Shown here: one piece after another, positions 49,336-62,256 of the stretch
Layout: the number at the start of each line of letters is the position of its first letter
Position numbering within the stretch: position 1 is the first letter of the stretch
Assembly: GCA_020466095.1 (NCBI GenBank)
Contig: CM035806.1
Coordinates: forward strand, 33,192,571-33,256,570
Direction of reading: 5' to 3'
DNA length: 64,000 bases
Source: Chlorops oryzae
Lineage: Eukaryota > Arthropoda > Insecta > Diptera > Chloropidae
Notes under the pieces: model-generated
Told to the model about the DNA's origin: nothing
Database searches by the model: none
Seen by the model: only the letters and a program-made list of their open reading frames with translations
Made by a program: the position numbers and the translations under genes

Positions 49336-52300
49336 TATCAATGAAACGTCGAATATATCTCATCGTTTCACTTATCAAATTATCAAAGTTGATTTTAAGT
49401 TGATTTATATCCCTGATTGTTTTTCTAAGTGCCTCTCTGCCTTCCCCTTCGTACACTATGCTCAGGCAAAGCCAAGCGGAACGAAACGAAAACATCTCGT
49501 AACTCTTAACTCTTCCATGCCCATCCAATCCGTTCCATTTAAATTTCCAATCCCTCTCTCTTGCGTTCGCGTCCTTTCCATGCCATGCCTTTCCATTCCA
49601 TTCCTTCTCATTCCATTCCATTCCCTTCCACCGGCACCGGCACCGGCACCAGCTGTCAAATGACAATTGTCGTTTTTGAAAATTGACTTCAATTGTTTGT
49701 TTGTTATTTTTAGCAAATTGCAACATTATTCCTCATGTGTTGTTCTCACACAGTAGTACATCTGAACTCCACATCGTATCGCATCGCCTCACAACGTATC
49801 GCATCCTTGTTAACCCATATGTGCTATATGTGCTCTGTATGCGTTAAAATGTTTCGAATTCGTGTAAATTGCAACTAATTAATTTTGATTATTGCAGCTG
49901 TTTGCTTTCGGCGCTTTTCCAAGCCATGTCAAGCGTCTCATCATTATGGTCCTTATTTTACTGTTATTAAAACAAAAGCAAACAAAATATGCCGACGTAC
50001 GAAAACAATTATCAAGGATTGTGAAAAAAAAAATGGAATCATTACTGCGATCTAAAAACTTCAGTATCGGCATCAATTGAAGAAGTTTTTTTTTTTTATT
50101 TAACAGGAATTTAAAAGTCGAATCAATATTACGTTATCGCGTGAAAATCAAAAAAGTTTTCCCTTAACATTTTTCGTACTCAATTTATTTCTTGAGAATT
50201 ATTACCCAACTTTTTCCAGAACTGAAAAATAATAATAAGATAAAATACATACGTATAGGTATATATATTAAAAAATAAAATAAAATAAATAAATTAAAAT
50301 CAAAAAGATGTACTCTTTTCCATAATTTTTAATTTTCAACATTGTTACTTTCTGTTTTACTATGAAATTGTGGTTATTGTTTTCATTTTTATTTTATTTA
50401 TTTTTTTTTTTTTTTCACTTCAAAAGTTGCAGCTTAAGCATTGAGAAAGTTTTTGAAACTACAATTTTTTAGCGTAACTTTATTTTCAGATTTTCCTGCA
50501 GGAAAAACGAAAGCGAAGAAAAAAGTCGCTCAATTTTTTTCTAATAATTTTTTTATTTTTCTATTCTTGGTGCAATAAATTTTTCCGCTTGCAAAGTAAA
50601 AACATTTTTTATTTGCTGGTTAGGCAGTGGCCTCAACAGTCACTACTCACGGAATCATCGGAAACCATGCTCCAAAACTTTTTATATAATTTTTTTGGTT
50701 CTTTTCCGGAAAAGTGCCTGTGTGATTGGCTTATTTTCTAGTGGAGTCAAACGAACAAAAAAAAATCACTTTTTCCCTGTCTTTCTATTTCTTCTGTACG
50801 GTTGGTTTTTTTTCTTCATTTTTTTTTTTCTTCCAATTTTTATGTTCGAATTTTCTGCAAAAATGTTTAGAACTTTTCCGCTGGATTGCAAGTGGCATTG
50901 TTTTGTAGTACTCTTCTCGAAATTCGCTGCCTGCAATGAATTTTGGAGTCATTCGATTGATGGCCATAGTTTAAATCGCATTTGACTATGGCGGCTCGAT
51001 TTGTGTATGAGTGTGTGTGATAGACGGAATATGGATGACAAACCACAAACTCGATGAAGGGAAAAAAATGCAAAAATTCAATATTGACATGACATTCAAG
51101 ACGAACTGATGCCGACGATATTCTCGCTAACATCAAGTTGTGCTCAGTTGCGAATTCGTTGAGCTGAAAAGTTGAATTGCCTTAAATTGATATATGTGAA
51201 TATCCAGCTAAGAAGGCTAATTTTTTGTGTTTGTTGTTTTTGTTTTTGTTTTTCTTTTGATTAAATTGCATAAGCGCCAAGAAGACTGATTGATATGAAG
51301 TGAAGTGCAGAAGTCGGCGTGAAGCAAACGATTGACATACTAAAGCGTTAAGCGAGTGGCGTACAATCTACCACAATGCGAAAAATCTAAAGACGACATA
51401 CGAGCATACGCAAGAATGCTTAAACTGGTATTCGAGTGGTCGTTGGGTCGGTCGTTCGGTCGGTCGGTCGGTCGTTGAACAGTGGACGGGGGCAACAAAA
51501 TGTCAAAAATCTGTAAACAACAGGCAATGCACCAACACACAACGGAGACAATAACCAGCAACGAACAAATGCAGTAAACAAACGCAAAACGCTATGTGAA
51601 GGGGGCGGGGTAGTGGCCATACAAACGACTACGACACTACGGGAAAGGCTATGACGATGACGCTGAAGCTGACGATGGGGTTGGCGACGGGGACGGTGAC
51701 GGTTGTGGTGCTGATGGCGCTGGTGCTCGTTTGGCTTTATTGCCAAACATACTGAAAATTATGTTGTTTGCCTTGAACGACTCTCTGGTCTTGTGTTGCC
51801 ATTTTCATAACATTTGTTTGAGATTTTTTCTCTCAATTGTTTTCTTTTTTTTATTTAATTTTTTTTTTATATATTTTGATTTTTTTATATTTTTTTTATA
51901 TTTTTTTATATATTTTTGTTTTATATATATATACTTTTGTTCGTTTCTATATGTCGATTGACATGGATTGTTGGCCATTGCATTGGTGCTGCTGTTGCGA
52001 ATTGTGCTACTACTGTGGCTTTGACTGTTGCAGCGTCGCGTCGATTCTACTGCCAATGCTGCTGCAGCGGTTGTTGTTCCCATTATTGTTGTGGTGTCTG
52101 CAGCAGCCATTAAAGACAAATTAAGCAGAAAAGTAAGCTATTTGTTACTTAAATGGTAACTGAATTCAATTGAGAGCTATGATTGAATAAGTGAAGTTCT
52201 ATGTTATTTGCTGCTCAATGCTCGTTTTGTTTCGTCTTGTCTTTTATTAGCAAATGTTATACGATTATGCTTGAAAGAATTCTCTGTTCCAGCATTAGCT

Positions 52301-54304
52301 GTTGAGAAGAAGCTTCGATTACCGGAATAGTACGGACGGACTGACAGACTGACTGACTGGCGGACGGACGGACAGAACAGAGCATTCGAGCAATCGATGT
52401 TAAAAAGGTTACTCCGAAGGTCTTAAATTCTTAAGCGTGCTGCGGTCTTGAATGGTCTCAATATGGTTTCTTAACGATCGCAATCAGCATAGCCATTTGT
52501 TTGTTGATTACCAACGGAAAACATATTTGCAAATCCATTCGAATGTGGTGAGTGCTTTATGCAGTGGGGTTTCTTTTTTGCATTAAGATTTCGTTTTGTG
52601 ATCTAAATGAAAATGCCAAAACAAAAGTTATTTTTCTATATTTTCGCTAAATTTTTTTTGCGGTTCTGTGTGCTTTTTTCTTTATTATTTTTTTTTTTTT
52701 TTGGGATATTTATTTGTCCTTTCTCAATTTCACTTTTTCACAATTCTTCGTTGTTCGTACGGAGCCGTGGAGCCGTTTTCTGCTTTCTGTTCTCTGTTCT
52801 CTGTTTTCAGCTCGCAGTTCTCAGTTCTCAGTTTCCGCACAAGCATGGTCCTTACGGCACATTAATCATCACACATGAATGAAATTGCTCTGCTGATTCA
52901 TATCCCATTATAGTTTGTCTGTTTTATGTAAGCCATAAATCCCTAAAACTTGTTCAGGATTTTATGCAGATGAGCTGTGAGAGTGTATGTTCTTTTTTTT
53001 TTTTTTTTGGCTTTTTGTCGACCCCCTTCTTTTTTGGGGTGGGGGGTGGGTTGGGGGTGGAGCGGGCTGTTAACGGGCACATGTACCATTTTACTTTTAA
53101 ACATGCTCTAACACACGCGCACACTTACACAAAATGCTTGCAACCCATTAGACCGACCAATACGCTTACAATAGATCTGTGCTTCACAACACAAAAAACA
53201 TATTTGAAAATATAAAACATAAAACATTTCTAGTGTGTGCGCCCCTGAATTGTGGCATGGCTGTTGTGTGCCATTCAAAGGGGTTGTGTACGAACGCGTC
53301 GTACGCGAGCATTTCGGATTGTAAATGCTCTGATGCTGTAGCTCATGCTGATTCTGATGGTGATTGTGACTGCGATTGTGATTCGAATTCCGACTCCGAC
53401 TGCCACTCCGACTCCGGTTCCGATCCCGATCCCGATACTGATTCTAACAGACATCTAATTCCAGTTATTGTTATATTTCGTATTGTTTCCATTATGATGT
53501 GCAAAAATTTATGCGTTTCAATTATTCTTTCGAAAATGCAATTAGCATGATTTACTGACAACTTTCATAGAGCTTTATGAAAAGATAGATGAATCTCTGA
53601 GATTGCTTCGGATATATATTTTTTTTTAAATTTTTTTATTCATTGTTAATTAGCGTTTCGCGCGGTCGATGCGATGCTGCGTGCGATTTTCTATTGTATG
53701 CTGATCTTAATTTTCCATTCAACATTTCGCATTTATTGCAATCGTATTTGAATTCCATTCGATCTGGGAATTCGAAAATTCGCAAATTTCCATTGGAATG
53801 ATTTTCGAATTTGAATTATGCACGTTAAACACAAAATATAGAATATAAATAAATTCTTGAAATTATCATCGAAACGGGAACAATTTTAGCACAATGGAAT
53901 TTCAATCTGGTTAATCTGGCTCTTTTCTTGTCATACTAATTGCTGGGAAAGCAGAAAACTATTTGAACTCAGAACTGAGATGGAGAAATACAACAGTTTT
54001 TGCCGTGTTTTCGGGAGTCAGATTTCTTTTCAATCTTATGTAGGTACGTTAACAACAACAACAACAACAACAGGATATTCTTGAAGCTTCAGCTAAGCTC
54101 CGCTGGTTAAAGATTAAAATTATGTAAATGGTTTCCTTTTATTTTAAATATTCAAATGCGTATTGAATTTAGATATTTTGTACTACCCTTATAGCTGGTA
54201 TGTAATCGAATAGGGAATCTTTTTGCTATTTTATAGCTCCCTTAAAATTAGGCATTGCGATCTTCGATTGATTTAAGATAGATATCAGACAACTCAACAA
54301 TTTC
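49336..54304. other. Intronic sequence, no gene seen
   Basis: It contains CCATTCC-type repeats at 49575-49630, ACCGGC repeats at 49629-49650 and GGTC repeats at 51440-51475. Others are T/TA-rich DNA at 51840-51945, a degenerate GACTCC/GATTCC hexamer run at 53355-53445 and (AAC)n at 54053-54072. Confidence 0.5.
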
Positions 54305-54319
54305 ATCTTATTCATCTTA

Positions 54320-54921
54320 GATTAGATTAGATTAGATTAACAATGGGTTTGGGAACCGAGTCTCCGCGTCACTGCATCCTGCAAGGATTATTGTGACTAT
54401 CCTTTTCTAATTCCATAGGCGAGTGGCATTCAAGAATGCCACAATGTCCCGTGGAGATATATTACCTACCTCCATTGCGGAGAGGTAGGCGGTATTTAAG
54501 TAACGAAGTCTGAGTCTTTCAAGACTATCACAGTGGCACATAATGTGCTCCGCTGTCTCCTCTTCTGCGTTACAGAATCTGCAGCTGTCGTCTCTAGTTA
54601 AACCAAGTTTTACAGAGGTTTGTTTACTCTACAATGTCCAGTAAAAAACCCTGTGACAAGTCGAATTCCAGTCCTGTTGAGCAATAAGAGCTCTTTCGTT
54701 CTGGCCTTTGAGAAGACTGGCAAAAAGTCTCCAGCTTGTCTGTGGCCGGTAATGTCGTTCCATTCATTCTGAGCTGTTCTTTCAAGCCAGGCACCCACTT
54801 TGAGTTTGAAGAAACTCCACGATGGACCACAGAAAGGTCTACCCCCAACGAAGGTTGCGGCTGCTCCTTTCCTCGCCAATTCATCAGCTTTCTTATTTCC
54901 CTCAAATCCACTATGCCCTGG
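54320..54921 (-). mobile_element. RNase H-bearing LINE, 3' fragment with 15-bp target duplication
   Basis: A 602-bp insert flanked by the direct repeat ATCTTATTCATCTTA at 54305-54319 and 54922-54936. Read on the minus strand, it ends in a (GATTA/TAATC)n tail next to 54320. It is cut at the 5' end just before an RNase H motif. An RNase H domain points to the I/Loa/R1-like clades and not to Jockey. Confidence 0.92.
54330..54921 (-). pseudogene. LINE RNase H domain and C-terminal CCHC remnant
   Basis: Minus-strand translation starts DPGHSGFEGNKKADELARKG, the conserved His/Asp block of retrotransposon RNase H. It continues through LNRTGIRLVTGFFTGHCRVN. A one-base shift near 54612 then leads into KLGLTRDDSCRFCNAEEETA and EHIMCHC, a CCHC-type cluster usual after RNase H in these elements. 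A further frameshift lies near the start, where the longer open frame uses another phase. It cannot encode a functional protein. Confidence 0.85.
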
Positions 54922-55073
54922 ATCTTATTCATCTTATTTGACAGTCTTATGAACTAAAGTCGTTTATAATTAATTATTTTTTGAATTTCTCATAGGAGAT
55001 CTCAATGCACGTCTTCTATTAACTTTGGCCTTCTTAACATGAAAACAGTTGGGCGTAAAGTCGTTAAGTTTTC

Positions 55074-55170
55074 TTAAATCCCGTTTTAAAGTTATCCCCA
55101 TCTAAAATAAGTATTTGTAGAACAAAAAATACTCATTTAAGCTGAGGGATAAATTTAAAAGGGATTTTAG
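55074..55170. repeat. Compact 97-bp hairpin
   Basis: The left arm 55074-55116 pairs with the right arm 55128-55170 around an 11-nt loop. Paired blocks are AAATCCC, TTTTAAA, TTATCCC, and a loop-proximal 11-bp stretch with one mismatch; a short internal loop separates them. The size and shape fit a pre-miRNA-like hairpin or a very small MITE. The strand is not determined. Confidence 0.6.
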
Positions 55171-56700
55171 TATTTAAAAAATTCTTTATGGCTTCCATAA
55201 GAAATTTAAAAAAAAAATGTTTTTTTCGTGCTAAAAAGGCTAAAAAATGCTTTGTTATAATCAGCAATTTTATTTCCCCCCTGATGCATAAGCTTTTAGA
55301 AAATCTGTAAATTTCACTTTAGCCTTTTACCCGCAATGGAAAAAGTGTGAAGCTTCTAGAATTTCTTCACTTAACGAAGGACATTCTTCCTTTCATTCGA
55401 ACTAAACGAAATGTTTTTTTTAAATTAAATTAAATGAATATTGACAGTGCATTCTTCAAAGTCTGCAGTCTTCAAAGAAACGAGAGCTTGTTTCTGTCCT
55501 GCAATTCGCGATGATTCCAAAGGTTTTTGAGAAACTAAAATTGATTTTTATTTTATGAATTTTCTTTCCTTGGTGCAGAATCCTTTACTTTGTGTCGATA
55601 TTTTCCATTGTTTTTATTATGAAGTAGTTTCTTGTCTTGTTGCAGTTGTAGTCCTCGTTCACCATAATAAGCTTAAAAAAAAAAAATAATAAGAAGTGAG
55701 TGTTTCCATGGTGATGACTCACTTAAGCTGAGTCCTTCTAATGATTTTTAAGTTGATTTCCTTTATAATGACAACAATGTCAGCTTGTGGAGTTGGCGAA
55801 TGAAAGAAGGAAAGTGTATTTAGTTGATTTCCCTTGACAATGCAACTCAGAAAGAGCAAACAGCCTTAGACGGATTCCCCTTGCGCATGAAAACAAACTC
55901 ATAAAAGCTGTTGGGACACCTACATACAACCCAAAAAAAAAAAAAAAAAAATTTAAACATACTGAAGGGGCGCATTGCACATAGACGGAGACGGTGCAGA
56001 GCGACAGGAGGGTCGGCGAGCGTCGTTCATGCTTTGATGTTACATTATGCAATGGCCTTTTATGGGTCTATATGGCCCTATATGGTGTTCGTATTGCTGT
56101 GTCATTCTTCTCCTGCATATGTTTGCGTGTGCGTGTGCGCATACATACATACATACATAAATGATGATGCCATATTTTGGCTTTAAGCGTCATGAAATCT
56201 TGTCATAAAACCCACAAACATTACTTTGCCGTATGTGTATGTGCGCCTGAATTGAAGCAATAATTTATATTTGTGTGCACGCGCCTGTGCCTTTGCCTGC
56301 GCTTGCGTTTGTGTTTGTGTTTGCATACGCAACGTGAACGTGTTCGTGTCGGTCAACAGTTGTTGTCAATTGTAAGCCTATGCGGAATTATATTATTGCA
56401 GATTTCAATCTTTCGGGTGGCTATGCAAAAGGTTCAAAAGGCGTTCGACGCGACATCATATTATTTGTTGATTTTTGAAAATATATATGTATAGATGGCA
56501 ATGGCAACAGCAAAGGTAACAGAAGCCGCAATAATAATATTAACAACAACAACAACAACAACGGCAACATGACAAACAAAACTTATTACTTTTTCGCTTG
56601 TTTGACTGCCTTCCGATGAAGCTCGTTTTGATGCTGGCGCTTCGCATTTGTTTTCGTTTGGCAAATACGTGTTTGGCTGCATAAAATTAATTTGCTCCCT

Positions 56701-56738
<38 letters not shown>

Positions 56739-59051
56739 AGTGGGTAGCTCTCCTTTTCCATGTATGCCACAATGTTATCGCAATTGCAATTGAGGAATAT
56801 TGATCGTAGTCGTTTAGATACATATTTTCAGTTTTACCCACGAAGGTATGCTATGTTTTTTGTTTCTTTTAATTTTCCTGTTAGAATTTCAATAAAGCAA
56901 TCATCACTTTAATGAACAATATTTACGTTGGCCCAAAAAATATCCGCTTAAGAATAGTCTCCGCTATAGGACGCAGTAAACTGTATAAGGTTGCATAAAT
57001 ATCCCAAATTTCCAGCGTTTCTAAGCCACCTAGAAAATCTTCATACACTCTCTTCCTTGTCAATTATGCACAATGGGGAGTCAAAAAAAAAAAACTGAAA
57101 ATTCTAAGTTAAAGCCTCGAAGTATGCAACGTTTTTTTATACTTTTTTTTTATTTTAAGAACATAATAGGAAATAGCTCAGGAACTACAAGAGAGAAATG
57201 TAAATTTCTTATAATAAATTCCAAAGAACTTTGCATTATTAGTTTTTCCCGTTTTTGTATAAAACTTTGAAGCTATGAAGCTTCCTTTTCGAGACTTCAA
57301 AAATGTTCCCGAAAAAATTTTAATTAATTGCACCTGAACGGCCAATAAACTGAGTTCATTTTTTTTTAAGTTCATTTACACGTTAACAATGCATGGATAA
57401 TTTTCATACGGCTAGTGCCTCAAAATCTTGAAAAACATTGCCTTCGCTAAGAACTCATAGAATCAGGACTTTTTGGTAGGAAATCCGCGTGGAGCAGCCT
57501 CTAAACCTTTTACAAAAAAAATTGGAAAAAATTCTCAAAAATTCCTCAACCCATAAGCGCGTGGTGATACCACGAATAATTGGAAAACAAAGAAAAAACA
57601 GAAACAGAAAAAGCGAGAAAAACATCCACGACCTTAGCTGGGAGTTGAAACCGGAGCATCTCGCTTCGTTAGTTGGCATCTCAACCAACTACGGCACAGA
57701 GGCCGTCTACGTTCAACTAAACATAAAATTCGAAAAAAAATATATAATTATATATGTACTCTCATATGTATTTATAAGAAGTCCGTCCGTATTTCATCGA
57801 ATACTTTTCTTTTCCATCTTTTTTTCCTTTAATTCTTGATGATGTTTTTCTAAACTGAATAAGAATCGATCGTAATTTAAGCGAAGCTTGCTATTATTAG
57901 CATTGCAGCATTATAGAATTTTCACTACCACATAAAACACGTCCATTTGTCCGTCCGTCTATGTCCATACGCACTGAAACTTCACCCTCGTCTCTGTCTA
58001 CCTTCTAGGCATCATGTTTAATGTTTGTCGTTTTGGTCGAAAAACTGATTTAATGCATAAAATAAATAAACTTCTTCGAAACGGAATTTTAATCGTCCCT
58101 CAATATGGTCCCCATTGCCGAAATCTCTCTTTCCGACATTAACATTGCGGAACAACGCCAACGCCACCGCTACCGCCTACCGCCACCGCCACCGCCAACG
58201 TCGCGTCGCGTCGGTCCAAAGACATTAAAACGATCATAAAAAGTTCGAGGAACGCTTTCTTCTCAATAAAATAAAAGGAAAATGAAACATTCTTCCAAGT
58301 GGGCCGCACCTAACTTTCGTCGTAATCAAAACTGCATTATAACTTCATTTACGACGCGTGCGTTCGTATCTTTTGATTTGCTCAAATATATATAATATCT
58401 ATATAGACATACATATATATATATATATATATTTACGAAGACCGAAACACAAAGTGTATTCCTCGGCAATTACCTTTAATTGCGCCACATAATTTTTAAA
58501 ATTATGAGTTATTCGCTTTGGCAGACATTAATTTTGTCAGCTCGTTATCGCGGTTGTCCTCATTAGAATGTCGTAACGGTGGCGGTGGCGGCTGCGGCGG
58601 TGTTACGGTGGCTTTTTTATGCTCGGGAGGTGGCAATTTATTCCACTTAATGTCTTTTTTAATCGTTGTAGTAAATAAATAATTGCCGAAGACTTTTTCG
58701 GTGGCAGCTTGCAAGGTGAATTAAATTGCTCGAATTTAAATACACACGCACAAACACACACACACACACACACACGAACACACGCGCGCTTATTCGCGTA
58801 CCGTACACCGGAAGTGCATCTTGTCGCGTTAACGATTGCCATCGTAACGACTTCGCTTTATTGCTATATATCTAGATACAATTTATGGAAAGGCAAACAA
58901 ACAAACACACAAACAAACAGAAGAAATAAATAAAAGAATTAATATTGACTTTAATCGTGCATTGTCCGCACATTGTCCTTAACAGTCTATATCCTGAACT
59001 TAAGCCGTAATTAATGGAAGATTCTTCTTCTCGTTCTCTTTTCACTTGCAG
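55171..59051. other. luna: Intronic sequence just upstream of the luna exon, no gene seen
   Basis: It contains (AAC)n at 56540-56563, (GT)n at 56700-56735, GCCACC repeats at 58150-58200 with a related GGCGGT stretch at 58577-58600, (TA)n at 58405-58432 and (AC)n at 58740-58777. The acceptor region before 59052 is TTCTCGTTCTCTTTTCACTT followed by GCAG. Confidence 0.55.
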
Positions 59052-60726
59052 ACATGCTACGAGCTGGAACGCTATCTTCGCGACGAGCCGAAATTGCATT
59101 CGTATAAGAAAATCCATTCGGAGCTCGATTCGGCATGGGAGATATTCTCGACACCGGCTCGAATATTGGAGGAGCTGAAAATTAAGGAGCAGCACCTTGA
59201 CTCGATTTCAACGACCAGTTCCGTTTCGTCGACGTGTTCGGGCATATCGTGGGATAGCACTGCATCCCAATCGCTTAGCTGTTCGGTTGTGGTCAAAAAG
59301 GAGCGCCTCCATGAGGACGAAGAGGATACAGCATTGAATTCCGATAGCAGCAGCAGCGGCATTGCCATTGGCGGTGCCATCCGTGGCGTTGGCGTTGGCG
59401 GTGCCCGTAGAGGTGTTGGTGCCGAAAAGCATAAGAATATCGTATTTACCTCAATTGCGCCATCTTCGGCGCCGGTTTACGGCAATAGTCTAACGACAAC
59501 AGCTGGCTCCGCAGCCGCCGTGCAACAGTATCCGAATTCCGAGAAGGCCATTAAATTGCGTGTCATTGCAACGAAGACGAATCGTTCGGCCACTTCTACC
59601 ACAATCATTCATAATAATAATAATCATCATCATACCAATTGTAACAACAATGGCAACACCATCAGCAGCAGCAACAGAAGCGGCGGCGGTGGCAGTGGCA
59701 GCGGCAGCGGCAGCAACAACAACAGCAGTAATAATAATAGTATTTTGAGCGGTGCTCACAGTCCGCATGATTACGTTTTGCCAACATTAACCCCACCATC
59801 ATCACCAGAGTCGATACGCACAAGCAACAATAACCAGAACAACAACAACAACAACAACAACAACCACCACCAACACCATCATCATCATAATAATAATAAC
59901 AATAATAATAATCACAGCAACAGCATAAGCAGCAGCAGCAACAACATTAGCAACAGCCACAACAATAACAATTCACAATTTCGGCATCATCAACGACAAA
60001 TCGATGCAAGCAAATTAAGCGCTAACGAGCTATCAGCACTCATTCAACAACAGCACCAGCAACAGCAGCAAGAGCAACAGCAACAGCGCTTAAATCAAAG
60101 CCACAATACACCATCGTCGACCGCCATTCTTCGCTTCGCTGCCGCTTCTGGCAGTGGCGGTGTAGGTGTGGGTGTAGGTGTAGGTGTTGGTGTAGGTGTT
60201 GGTGGCGCATCCGCAACTGCGACAGCAAAGCTGGTCAACAGTAATAAAAATCCAACATTATCATCAACAACAGTTCCTCTACAACAGCAACAGCAACAAC
60301 AACAACAACAACAGCAACAACAACAGCAACAACAACAGCAACAACAACAGCAGCAGCACCAACATCACCAGCAGCAACAGCATGTCACCGTGCAACATCT
60401 GAGCATTCAAACCGCTAGCGCCGGCACCAATACCGAACCGCAATCGCATAATCTTAGCACCAACATTCCGCGCAGCACAATCGTGCGTCTCACCACCACC
60501 ACCAATGGCAAGCACACTGCCGGAGGTAATGGCATTAGCCTAGCTCGTGTCATTCAAATGCAAAGCGGCACAGTGAACAGTGGGAGCGTCACGACAACCG
60601 TTCTAAACGGCACGATCCCTTCGCAGCAACAGCAACAGCAACAATTAACCAACGGCCCAGGTGCCATTACAGCCACTCAAATTGCACAACGCGGAACACA
60701 GTTGCAGAATCCACAAGTGACAACAT
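59052..60726 (+). CDS. luna: luna, Kruppel-like factor 6/7 homologue, internal exon (partial CDS)
   Basis: Transcription factor of the KLF6/7 subfamily, expected to act in the nucleus on GC/CACCC-box promoters. The acceptor is CTTTTCACTTGCAG before 59052 and the exon opens in phase 0. It encodes TCYELERYLRDEP, matching the QTCLELERYL motif near the KLF7 N-terminus; the Gln before it would come from the previous exon. A Ser-rich segment follows, then VKKE (about 59290-59300), which fits a SUMO-acceptor consensus. The LTPPSSPE block (about 59785-59810) is also conserved in KLF6/7. The rest is low complexity: Asn/His tracts (59830-59940), a Gly-Val hexamer run (60160-60212), 25 consecutive Gln (60282-60356) and a shorter Gln run near 60625. 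The donor is ACAT|GTAAGC at 60726/60727, leaving phase 1. The exon has 558 full codons with no stop. The open frame does not prove a start inside it; upstream residues are intronic. The subfamily call is strong; the name luna rests on similarity remembered from Drosophila. Confidence 0.88.
60282..60356 (+). repeat. luna: Polyglutamine (CAA/CAG) tract in luna
   Basis: Twenty-five codons, mixed CAA and CAG, encode uninterrupted Gln, followed by a His/Gln stretch. The codon mix suggests it is more stable than a pure CAG tract. Confidence 0.9.
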
Positions 60727-62118
60727 GTAAGCAAAATTATACATTATGACATTTCACTCTCTCGCTTTCAAGCTCATTTGTTTTTTTTTTCCATTTCTCC
60801 ATTCCATTATTCCATCATTTGACCATTCTATCAGTATTCCCCATTCCCTCATATTCCGTCATTTTCGAATTCCCAAAGATGGCATTCCGTGGAACGATAG
60901 CACAGGGCTTAATTCTATTTTAATTGGGATTGCTTTGCTACGCCTTGAGGCCTTAATTCTCTCTCTTTCTAAATTTTTCTTTCATTTTCATTTATTTCAT
61001 ATCAGTTTTTGTGGTCTTTGAGGTCTTGGGTAGAAAATAAGTGGAAGCGTCTTGCCGGCTGAGGAAGGTAATCGGTACTGAGCATTGAGATCACATACAT
61101 ACATACATGCGTATGTACATTTCCATTTTTATTTTCATTTTTGTGCACAAATTTTTCTCACTGTAGAGTTGAAAAAAAATTTTTTTTTAATTCCTTGCTT
61201 TATTACCTGTCAGTCGCCATTTTGTTTCATCCTTATAACTTCATTTGTTTTCGAGATTTACAGTTTTGAATGAAAAAAAGGGCTTACTCAAAAAGGATTT
61301 GTCGAAGATATTTCATTTTTCATCCGACCATTCTCTCTCATAACATTCTGTAGAAGAAAAACTTCTCTCTTAATGTATCCGAGTCCGATGAAATCAATCG
61401 TTCTTTCGTTATATTCATTTGTGCGATCCCTATTCGATTGCTTAATACAGCACCGCTTCCCAAAACGACCATATGCACAACTATTCAAATTTTGTACATA
61501 AATGTGTGCGTGCTTGAGCGGGTCATGTACACTGAAAAAGTATTTGAATCGTAAACAAGCAAAAACAACTATGACGATGCCTTTTCATCTCCAATAATTT
61601 GCCTTTTGTTATTTGGTCGCATATCGATCACTGAGTTTGGAAAAATATATTTTCAGAAAAAAAAAGTTATTATAATTCCTGCACAGTCGTTCATTTTTTA
61701 GCGTGTACGCAAAAATAGAGCGTAAAAAAACACAAACACAAACCAACAAAAAGCGTCAATACTCCCGTCCATATAAGAGAGTATTACGCCGCGCAGCACC
61801 GGTTACACAGAATTCCCACGAAATATGATAAAGGACTGCTACATTGTACATAGGGCATTTTTTATGTTCATACGAATCAGAACGCTGTCCTTTTTCATCT
61901 GCAAAAGAGTGGGGTCTGAAATTACTGAGATTTTCTGAGCTAAGGCGCTAAAAAAAAATTGCACAAATGCAGTCCACAATCAATTTTGATGAAGTTTTAA
62001 TTTAAAAGAAAGAAGAAAAAACAGCTGCGTTCCTTACAAGTCCTTCCTTCATTTCTCGTTAGGCTCATTAAAGTAACAAAAAAAAAATTCATAAAAAATA
62101 AAATTCTCCTTCTTTCAG
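60727..62118 (+). other. luna: luna intron between the low-complexity exon and the zinc-finger-1 exon
   Basis: The 1392-bp intron starts GTAAGC and ends CTCCTTCTTTCAG. The phase is 1 on both sides, so joining restores one open frame. It is AT-rich with short CATA repeats near 61094-61112 and several poly-A runs. I see no other gene in it. Confidence 0.85.
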
Positions 62119-62256
62119 TGACAACTAAAAATCTTCAGCGCCAACATGATCACAGTCCAGATGCAAAACGCCGAATACATAAGTGCCAATTCTTAGGTTG
62201 CAAAAAAGTCTATACAAAAAGTTCCCATTTGAAAGCTCATCAAAGAACGCACACGG
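62119..62256 (+). CDS. luna: luna, zinc finger 1 exon (partial CDS)
   Basis: This 138-nt exon continues the frame from the previous exon (phase 1 in, phase 1 out). It encodes a basic stretch, KRRIHK, likely a nuclear localisation signal. The first C2H2 finger of the KLF DNA-binding domain follows, with spacing C-X4-C-X12-H-X3-H (CQFLGC, then [12 protein letters not shown], then H). The helix residues are those typical of KLF6/7 finger 1. It ends in the HTG linker, with the Gly codon split by the intron at the donor ACACGG|GTAAGT (62256/62257). Fingers 2 and 3 must lie beyond 64000. The splice-phase agreement and the KLF-identical finger make this call secure. Confidence 0.93.

Larger units (their letters stand above)
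1..59051 (+). other. luna: Giant intron upstream of the first luna exon (partial)
   Basis: Inferred. The first recognisable exon of the KLF6/7 gene starts at 59052 straight after a good acceptor, and in this family the segment encoded before that point is a short N-terminal activation region that I could not find in the window. Everything to the left shows no convincing host coding exon, only transposons, simple repeats and AT-rich sequence. The intron would therefore be more than 59 kb. A separate small gene or non-coding RNA inside it cannot be excluded from sequence alone. Confidence 0.6.

Noticed and set aside
52328..52375. GGACGGACTGACAGACTGAC run as a fragment of the same repeat
   Set aside because: Simple repeat only, with no flanking similarity.
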